Part shown: piece by piece, positions 9,501 to 10,631 of the stretch
Numbering within the stretch: position 1 is the first letter of the stretch
Layout of the letters: every line of letters starts with the position of its first letter
DNA from: Hemicentrotus pulcherrimus
Lineage: Eukaryota > Echinodermata > Echinoidea > Camarodonta > Strongylocentrotidae
Reading direction: 5' to 3'
Length of the DNA: 10,631 nucleotides
Assembly (NCBI GenBank): GCA_003118195.1
Contig: BEXV01000029.1
Coordinates: forward strand, 34,062-44,692
Position numbers and translations under genes: made by a program
Notes under the pieces: model-generated
Told to the model about the DNA's origin: nothing
Databases searched by the model: none
What the model saw: the letters and a program-made list of their open reading frames with translations, nothing else

Positions 9501-10069
9501 AAGGTATGTAGGATAGTTCTAGAACACTGTTTGTTACCGACTGTTTTTGTGTTTTTTACTGAATTTGAAATCAAATGTATCAATCAATATTAACAACATG
9601 AGGTTGTCATACTGTGGATTGAGTAGGATAAGAGTGCACATGTCCATCAGGAGCAGGTACATTGTATAATGAACAGAAAGCAGAAGAAAGGCATCTTTTG
9701 TTGAATCTCGTAGATCCTTGTCCTCCGATGTCCAAAAGGAAACAATTATAGATCGGTAGATGTCAGAAAGGTGACAAGTTTAGTACAGTATTAACTTTAG
9801 CATACACATAATATGAATGCACTGTTGCACATAATTTAGTATGCATAATAGACTGTGTTCCTAATATTGCCTTGAGAGATTCCTAATTTTTGCTGTGAAT
9901 CGGCAGGGAGACTTAGCTCATTTTTATTTTTCCATCTAACAGCAAGCTGTGATCAACCAGCTCCTCCAGCTAGCCAGGAACTGTTTGACCTTTGACTTCA
10001 TAGGAACCCTGACCGATGAATCCTCGGATGACCTGGGTACTGTCCAGATACCTACAGGATGGAGGTCAG
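486..10069 (+). CDS. XPO7: Exportin-7 (XPO7/RanBP16), N-terminal part, eight coding exons; gene continues past the window
   Basis: Exportin-7 is an importin-beta superfamily transport receptor that binds RanGTP and shuttles proteins through nuclear pores; family knowledge describes both export and import cargo. The spliced reading is join(486-503, 3674-3817, 4135-4228, 4983-5053, 6846-6941, 8334-8399, 9360-9503, 9943-10069), giving residues 1-253 and the first base of codon 254. It starts [18 protein letters not shown], parallel to vertebrate MADHVQ-SLAQLENLCKQL. An importin-beta N-terminal (Ran-binding) domain lies at about residues 30-93, running from [13 protein letters not shown] to NYVLNYL. 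HEAT-type helical sequence follows. Diagnostic blocks are [53 protein letters not shown] and [10 protein letters not shown]. Intron phases are 0,0,1,0,0,0,0,1, all GT-AG, with no frameshift or internal stop. One residue appears to be missing relative to vertebrates near residues 43-45 (SPDLNKC against SPDCLSKC, from memory). The gene is intact within the window and truncated only by its edge. Confidence 0.96.
974..997. repeat. Short TCTAGA/AGATCT tandem run
   Basis: Overlapping CTAGATCTAGATCTAGA units form a self-complementary low-complexity run. A similar run lies at 3007-3032, directly after the right target duplication of the hAT-like element. Confidence 0.7.
1361..1577 (+). mobile_element. 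Probable 3' UTR and tail of a LINE-type retrotransposon
   Basis: The stretch ends in AATAAATTAATTAAATTGAATTGAA. A degenerate (AATTG)n tail after an AATAAA-like signal is typical of CR1/L2/Jockey-type non-LTR elements in marine invertebrates. The preceding AT-rich sequence, with GTTTATTTTGTTTGTAATG and ATGTATGTGAATATGTTAAAATG, reads like a LINE 3' UTR. No reverse transcriptase coding sequence is present, so this would be a 5'-truncated copy. The left boundary is a guess, and family assignment would need a repeat-library comparison. Confidence 0.45.
2221..3006. mobile_element. Non-autonomous hAT-like DNA transposon with target-site duplication
   Basis: The element proper is 2227-3000. It begins CAGACCTTCATTTCTA (2227-2242) and ends with the exact reverse complement TAGAAATGAAGGTCTG (2985-3000), a perfect 16-bp terminal inverted repeat. 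The flanks are identical TAAAGA (2221-2226 and 3001-3006), a 6-bp target duplication. Near both ends are clusters of GGAGC motifs in both orientations: AGGAGCGC, GCGCTCCT twice and AGCGCTCCT on the left; GAGCTCCT, CGAGGAGCG, GAGGAGCTC, GAGCTCCTTGG and GAGCTCCACC on the right. Subterminal repeats and a CAG start fit the hAT superfamily, but the 6-bp duplication is shorter than the usual 8, so the superfamily is an inference. No transposase ORF is present. The single N of the window (2377) falls inside. Confidence 0.8.
3340..3631 (+). mobile_element. tRNA-derived SINE ending just upstream of exon 2
   Basis: A pol III B box, GGTTCGAGTCC, is exact at 3378-3388. No convincing A box is visible upstream, so the tRNA-like head is truncated or decayed. 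The body has blocks widespread in marine invertebrate SINEs: CTACCCAGGTGAGG, AAATGGTACCTGGCAGG, TGGGGTAATAATTTCC and ATATGCGCTA. The 3' end is AAGAACTGAATATTATTATTA, a TTA-repeat tail. Between GCGCTA and the tail the copy carries a palindromic ACATGTACAATGTACATGT. The tail ends about 40 bp before the exon-2 acceptor, so it may supply the branch-point region (CTGAA at 3618-3622). The left boundary is approximate. Confidence 0.75.
3589..3609. repeat. TACATGTA double palindrome
   Basis: Two TACATGTA octamers (3589-3596 and 3602-3609) flank CAATG, giving a near-perfect palindrome inside the SINE 3' region. A very similar unit recurs at 4306-4323 in intron 2-3 sequence. Confidence 0.7.
3674..3817 (+). 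CDS. XPO7: XPO7 coding exon 2 (residues 7-54)
   Basis: Exactly 48 codons between acceptor CACCAG and donor GTAAGT, phase 0 on both sides. The peptide runs from [17 protein letters not shown] to [10 protein letters not shown] and starts the importin-beta N-terminal domain with the AEKAL helix at residues 30-34. Codon use is GC-richer than the flanking introns. This is the strongest single match to exportin-7. Relative to the vertebrate protein it seems one residue shorter before KCQLLLERG. Confidence 0.97.
4021..4126 (+). repeat. 106-nt uninterrupted polypyrimidine tract before exon 3
   Basis: Every base from 4021 to 4126 is C or T: a (TC)n microsatellite mixed with TCCCTTTC units and a T10 run. 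It ends 8 nt before the exon-3 acceptor TAG (4132-4134), so it serves as an expanded polypyrimidine tract. Such homopurine-homopyrimidine DNA can form triplex structures, and its RNA can bind PTB or U2AF65; both are known properties, not shown here. Confidence 0.95.
4135..4228 (+). CDS. XPO7: XPO7 coding exon 3 (residues 55-85 and first base of codon 86)
   Basis: A 94-bp exon after acceptor GTGTAG, ending CA before donor GTAAGT (phase 1). It encodes [18 protein letters not shown] followed by [13 protein letters not shown], parallel to vertebrate SSYSQLLAATCLTKLVSR and PLEQRIDI. It continues the importin-beta N-terminal domain. The split codon A+AA gives Lys86, where vertebrates have Arg. Confidence 0.96.
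4229..4982 (+). other. XPO7 intron 3 (754 bp)
   Basis: Phase-1 intron from GTAAGT to TTTTACAG. It holds a TACATGTACATTGTACAT palindrome (4306-4323), one TACCGGTA (4778-4785), and a GC-richer patch at about 4475-4560 that does not resemble any protein I recognise. An open frame across 4434-4685 shows no conserved features and is taken as chance. Confidence 0.8.
4983..5053 (+). CDS. XPO7: XPO7 coding exon 4 (rest of codon 86 to residue 109)
   Basis: A 71-bp exon between TTTTACAG and donor GTAAAT. After completing Lys86 it encodes [16 protein letters not shown] and VSQALIQ, parallel to vertebrate [16 protein letters not shown] and VTQALIQ. It enters in phase 1 and leaves in phase 0. It is too short to be found as a free ORF and is supported by its neighbours and splice sites. 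Confidence 0.95.
5333..5572. mobile_element. Full-length palindromic MITE, Tc1/mariner-like, TA-flanked
   Basis: The element is 5335-5570, bordered by TA at 5333-5334 and 5571-5572. It starts CAGTGTGAGTC and ends with the near reverse complement GACTCACACGG. Two arms of equal length, 5335-5444 and 5461-5570, are inverted copies with scattered mismatches. They become perfect over 26 bp near the centre (TTATGAAAGAGTG / TTTATCCCAAAT) around a 16-nt loop, CATATGGTTTTGGTTT. Size, TA duplication and palindromic form fit a fold-back MITE mobilised by a Tc1/mariner transposase. It has no coding capacity. Once transcribed in the intron, the RNA can form a hairpin of about 110 bp. Confidence 0.88.
6045..6122. 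mobile_element. DNA-transposon end fragment (TIR pair of the TTATACAC family)
   Basis: The left part, 6045-6073 (CCTGTGTATACGACGCACC onward), is the reverse complement of 6635-6663 with one mismatch in 29. The right part, 6096-6122 (GTGTCTTATACACGG then AGATTTACGGTA), is a direct repeat of 6665-6691 with three mismatches in 27. Both modules occur side by side at each site, but in different relative orientation. This looks like a deletion derivative of a transposon whose terminus reads TACYGTAAATCTCC on the opposite strand. The exact boundaries are uncertain. Confidence 0.55.
6347..6434. repeat. Imperfect inverted repeat with AGATCT centre
   Basis: CCCTTCTTTTACTTTTTGGCAAT (6347-6369, read with small gaps) pairs with ATTGCAAAAGTAAAAGAAAGGG (6413-6434), around a perfect ATTTAGATCTAAAT palindrome. 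It may be a decayed fold-back element nested inside the surrounding repeat block. Confidence 0.45.
6511..6604 (+). mobile_element. tRNA-Leu-like SINE head with pol III boxes and terminator
   Basis: TAGCCGCGCAGTCTAAGG at 6520-6537 matches a pol III A box of the Leu type, followed by GCGCTG. GGTTCGATCCT at 6573-6583 is a near-consensus B box. The spacing and the extra segment between them fit a class II tRNA with a long variable arm. T12 at 6593-6604 is a strong pol III terminator. The acceptor and anticodon stems do not close convincingly and no anticodon can be read, so this is a tRNA pseudogene or tRNA-derived SINE rather than a working tRNA. A T-rich (TTTTTGTTC) run follows to 6628. Confidence 0.55.
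6635..6691. mobile_element. DNA-transposon terminal repeat, right copy
   Basis: This stretch starts CAAAAGTCGGGGTGCGTC, continues with TTATACACAGG and ends with GGAGATTTACAGTA. It repeats the two modules at 6045-6122, the first in inverted and the second in direct orientation. It could be the right terminal inverted repeat of a 650-bp element starting near 6045, with the tRNA-like SINE inserted inside, or a separate insertion. Confidence 0.55.
6692..6779 (+). mobile_element. LINE 3' tail with (AATTG)4
   Basis: An AT-rich segment with GTACAATGTGTGACC, then AATAAAAAGAATTGAATTG continuing to four AATTG units ending at 6779. It has the same tail type as the copy at 1361-1577. No coding sequence is left. 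It lies about 65 bp before the exon-5 acceptor. Confidence 0.5.
6846..6941 (+). CDS. XPO7: XPO7 coding exon 5 (residues 110-141)
   Basis: Exactly 32 codons between acceptor CCTGTAG and donor GTAAGA, phase 0 at both ends. It encodes [20 protein letters not shown] followed by [12 protein letters not shown]. The vertebrate counterpart reads [20 protein letters not shown] and DVTRFLQ. The ITKLGWFD block is highly characteristic of exportin-7. Confidence 0.97.
7036..7683. mobile_element. Non-autonomous element with GTCTCGCCTGC inverted ends and internal tandem repeat
   Basis: GTCTCGCCTGC at 7036-7046 is the exact reverse complement of GCAGGCGAGAC at 7673-7683. Inside the left end, GTCTCGC (7036-7042) can also pair with GCGAGAC (7057-7063). 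The next segment, GGTGCCGCTTTTCCGGTGAC onward, resembles a repeat common in marine invertebrate genomes as I recall it. The interior has at least two diverged copies of a unit of about 171 bp, each beginning near ATGAAACTTG (7178, 7350) and ending in an AGGTCATTTTAGGTCA block (7254-7269, 7425-7440). A weaker third start, GAACTTGGTAC, lies near 7503. No ORF of substance and no clear target duplication are seen. Confidence 0.65.
7247..7440 (+). promoter_or_regulatory. AGGTCA half-site clusters (DR1/DR4/DR2 type)
   Basis: AGGTCA hexamers occur at 7254, 7264, 7410, 7418, 7425 and 7435, with a one-mismatch AGGTAA at 7247. Spacings give DR4 (7254/7264), DR2 (7410/7418), perfect DR1 AGGTCAAAGGTCA (7418-7430) and DR4 (7425/7435). 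These spacings match known nuclear-receptor response elements. Function is not shown; the motifs are part of the repeat unit of the surrounding element. Confidence 0.5.
7684..7895. repeat. Pyrimidine-rich low-complexity tract with G10 run
   Basis: The + strand is T/C-rich with repeated TTCTTCCC and TTTTCCCCCAATTTT units. C-runs lie at 7738-7742, 7766-7768, 7777-7779, 7786-7789, 7807-7809 and 7816-7820. A G10 run lies at 7839-7848 and a T12-C5 run near 7870-7886. Open frames across it are compositional artefacts rich in Phe, Leu and Pro. Confidence 0.8.
8334..8399 (+). CDS. XPO7: XPO7 coding exon 6 (residues 142-163)
   Basis: 22 codons between acceptor TTTCAG and donor GTAAGT, phase 0 at both ends. 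It encodes [20 protein letters not shown] plus NQ, parallel to vertebrate [22 protein letters not shown]. It is one HEAT-type helix segment and is supported by position, splice sites and similarity. Confidence 0.95.
8893..9126. repeat. Direct repeat pair AAGCCTWACATTCTAWGCT flanking about 196 bp
   Basis: Copies at 8893-8911 and 9108-9126 agree at 17 of 19 positions. They could be an old target duplication around an insert, but no tail or inverted ends are evident in the insert. The interpretation is open. Confidence 0.35.
9184..9252. repeat. Twin ATGACCGGTCAT palindromes within a fold-back
   Basis: Perfect 12-bp palindromes lie at 9217-9228 and 9241-9252, exactly 24 bp apart. GGCATTT (9184-9190) and AAATGCC (9233-9239) form an inverted pair around the first. 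The last palindrome ends 107 bp before exon 7. The core TGACCGGTCA is an everted GGTCA pair without spacer. Confidence 0.7.
9360..9503 (+). CDS. XPO7: XPO7 coding exon 7 (residues 164-211)
   Basis: 48 codons between acceptor CCCCTCAG and donor GTATGT, phase 0 at both ends. It encodes [19 protein letters not shown], then [18 protein letters not shown] and [11 protein letters not shown]. Vertebrate XPO7 has [19 protein letters not shown] and CNLLKQAS at the same places. The [12 protein letters not shown] block is nearly invariant in the family as I know it. Confidence 0.97.
9504..9942 (+). other. XPO7 intron 7 (439 bp)
   Basis: Phase-0 intron from GTATGT to TCTAACAG. It is AT-rich, with no gene or clear repeat. 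CTAAC just before the AG resembles a branch-point motif but lies too close to serve as one. Confidence 0.85.
9943..10069 (+). CDS. XPO7: XPO7 coding exon 8 (residues 212-253 and first base of codon 254)
   Basis: A 127-bp exon from acceptor TCTAACAG to donor GTAAGG. It encodes [20 protein letters not shown], then [22 protein letters not shown], and ends in phase 1 with G, consistent with the Ala that follows WRS in vertebrates. The [20 protein letters not shown] blocks are exportin-7 signatures. The next exon lies beyond the window or in unresolved intron 8 sequence; none is visible up to 10631. Confidence 0.96.
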
Positions 10070-10093
10070 GTAAGGAGAGGTCAAGATTCAATG

Positions 10094-10116
10094 ACTTACT
10101 TACTTACTTACTTACT
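10094..10116. repeat. (ACTT)n microsatellite, tail of the minus-strand retroelement
   Basis: Nearly six ACTT units. On the minus strand this is a TAAG repeat that starts at the stop codon of the reverse-transcriptase fragment, as expected for the 3' end of a non-LTR element with a simple-repeat tail. It lies 25 bp after the exon-8 donor. Confidence 0.85.
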
Positions 10117-10276
10117 GCCCATTATGCCTCCTGGCACATAGGGCAGCAACAAAAGTCTTCCACTCCTTCCGATCCTGGGCCAGTCTTTGGATTGTATCCC
10201 ATGTGTGGTTCAGGTCTTGAATCTCCCCTTCTACAGTTCTTCGCCAAGTGGTTTTAGGACGTCCCCTCTTTCTTTT
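10112..10276 (-). pseudogene. C-terminal remnant of a non-LTR retrotransposon reverse transcriptase
   Basis: On the minus strand the frame reads [20 protein letters not shown], then [19 protein letters not shown] and [15 protein letters not shown], ending in TAA. The pattern [14 protein letters not shown], then W-x-x-x-Q-x-x-A-Q-D-R-x-x-W-x-x-F-V-A-A-L-C is the standard C-terminal tail of endonuclease/reverse-transcriptase proteins of LINE elements abundant in marine invertebrates. Only about 55 residues survive; the catalytic domains are absent, so the copy is 5'-truncated and dead. The element lies antisense to XPO7 just after exon 8. Upstream residues in the same frame (to 10339) derive from the adjacent inverted repeat and are not convincing RT sequence. 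Confidence 0.85.
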
Positions 10277-10318
10277 GAGCAAGCATTGTAAAGACCAGGG
10301 TCCCGTCTTGGACATGTG

Positions 10319-10514
10319 CATAAATACATAGTGTTGCATGAATCAATTACAGGGATGCGTCTTATAAAGAGTTGCGATTAATCAAAACTTGTGTGTGAGA
10401 TATTTATAGCAACTCTTTATATAAGACATGGAAACTTGCAATTGATTCCCATTAATAGCAACTCTTCATCAGACACAGCCCTGTAAATGATTTGTGCAAC
10501 ACTATGCATTTATG
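10319..10514. repeat. 196-bp nested inverted repeat (fold-back element)
   Basis: Outer arms 10319-10382 and 10451-10514 are inverted copies (CATAAAT, CATAGTGTTGCA, TTACAGGG and AAGAGTTGC shared) with about ten mismatches in 64. A module GTCTTATAAAGAGTTGCGAT (10359 onward) has two inverted partners: TATAGCAACTCTTTATATAAGAC around 10404-10426 and TAATAGCAACTCTTCATCAGAC around 10453-10474. The left arm can therefore pair with either. No coding sequence or clear target duplication is seen. Confidence 0.75.
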
Positions 10515-10631
10515 CCCTCGTCCTTTGAATGAGATGTTGTGAGTTGAAACACAACAATAACAAAACAATGATTGATATTGATATGAAGAGCACATATTTC
10601 TGTACTGTACTCTGCATAAAGGGAACTTTTG
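10515..10631 (+). other. XPO7 intron 8, remaining sequence
   Basis: AT-rich sequence after the fold-back with no visible exon or repeat. The intron starts at 10070 (donor GTAAGG) and is still open at the window edge. Confidence 0.6.

Noticed and set aside
10277..10339. N-terminal part of the minus-strand 75-residue frame as RT sequence
   Set aside because: Residues upstream of KRKRGRPK come from the neighbouring inverted repeat and do not resemble the family.
1..10631. CRISPR array, phage, operon or prokaryotic defence system
   Set aside because: No regularly spaced repeats, no closely packed ORFs, and spliced eukaryotic gene structure throughout.

Overview
The window reads as AT-rich animal nuclear DNA from a draft assembly (one N at 2377). 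It holds one protein-coding gene: the first eight coding exons of exportin-7 (XPO7, formerly RanBP16) on the + strand. The exons were found by splicing short translated blocks that match the vertebrate XPO7 N-terminus as I remember it, with no database search. All seven complete introns are GT-AG and every junction keeps frame. Together the exons give 253 codons plus one base, against about 1087 residues for vertebrate XPO7, so roughly three quarters of the gene lies beyond the right edge.

The organism is probably a marine deuterostome, most likely a sea urchin. This is inferred from the intron-heavy XPO7, SINE and LINE families with (AATTG)n or TATTATTATTA tails, and many TACCGGTA and TACATGTA octamers. 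A hemichordate, amphioxus or mollusc cannot be excluded.

Layout: 1-485 is the 5' flank and probable promoter and 5' UTR. 486-503 is the 18-nt coding part of exon 1 (MANVEQ). Intron 1 (504-3673) holds a LINE 3' tail, a 774-bp hAT-like non-autonomous DNA transposon with perfect 16-bp terminal inverted repeats and a 6-bp target duplication, and a tRNA-derived SINE ending about 40 bp before exon 2. Exon 2 is 3674-3817. Intron 2 is short and ends in a 106-nt pure pyrimidine tract before exon 3 (4135-4228). Exon 4 is 4983-5053. Intron 4 (5054-6845) holds a 236-bp full-length palindrome of Tc1/mariner-like MITE type flanked by TA, then a nested region with a 29-bp inverted repeat and a tRNA-Leu-like SINE head, then another LINE tail. 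Exon 5 is 6846-6941. Intron 5 holds a 648-bp element bounded by GTCTCGCCTGC inverted ends that carries clusters of AGGTCA nuclear-receptor half-sites, then a pyrimidine-rich tract with a G10 run. Exons 6, 7 and 8 are 8334-8399, 9360-9503 and 9943-10069. Intron 8 begins with a minus-strand fragment of a non-LTR retrotransposon reverse-transcriptase C-terminus, followed by a 196-bp nested inverted repeat.

No second host gene, functional tRNA, CRISPR array or prokaryotic-type system is visible. The points of interest are the transposon-borne regulatory-like motifs, the fold-back elements inside introns, the unusual acceptor context of exon 3, and an open in-frame basic stretch upstream of the XPO7 start codon.
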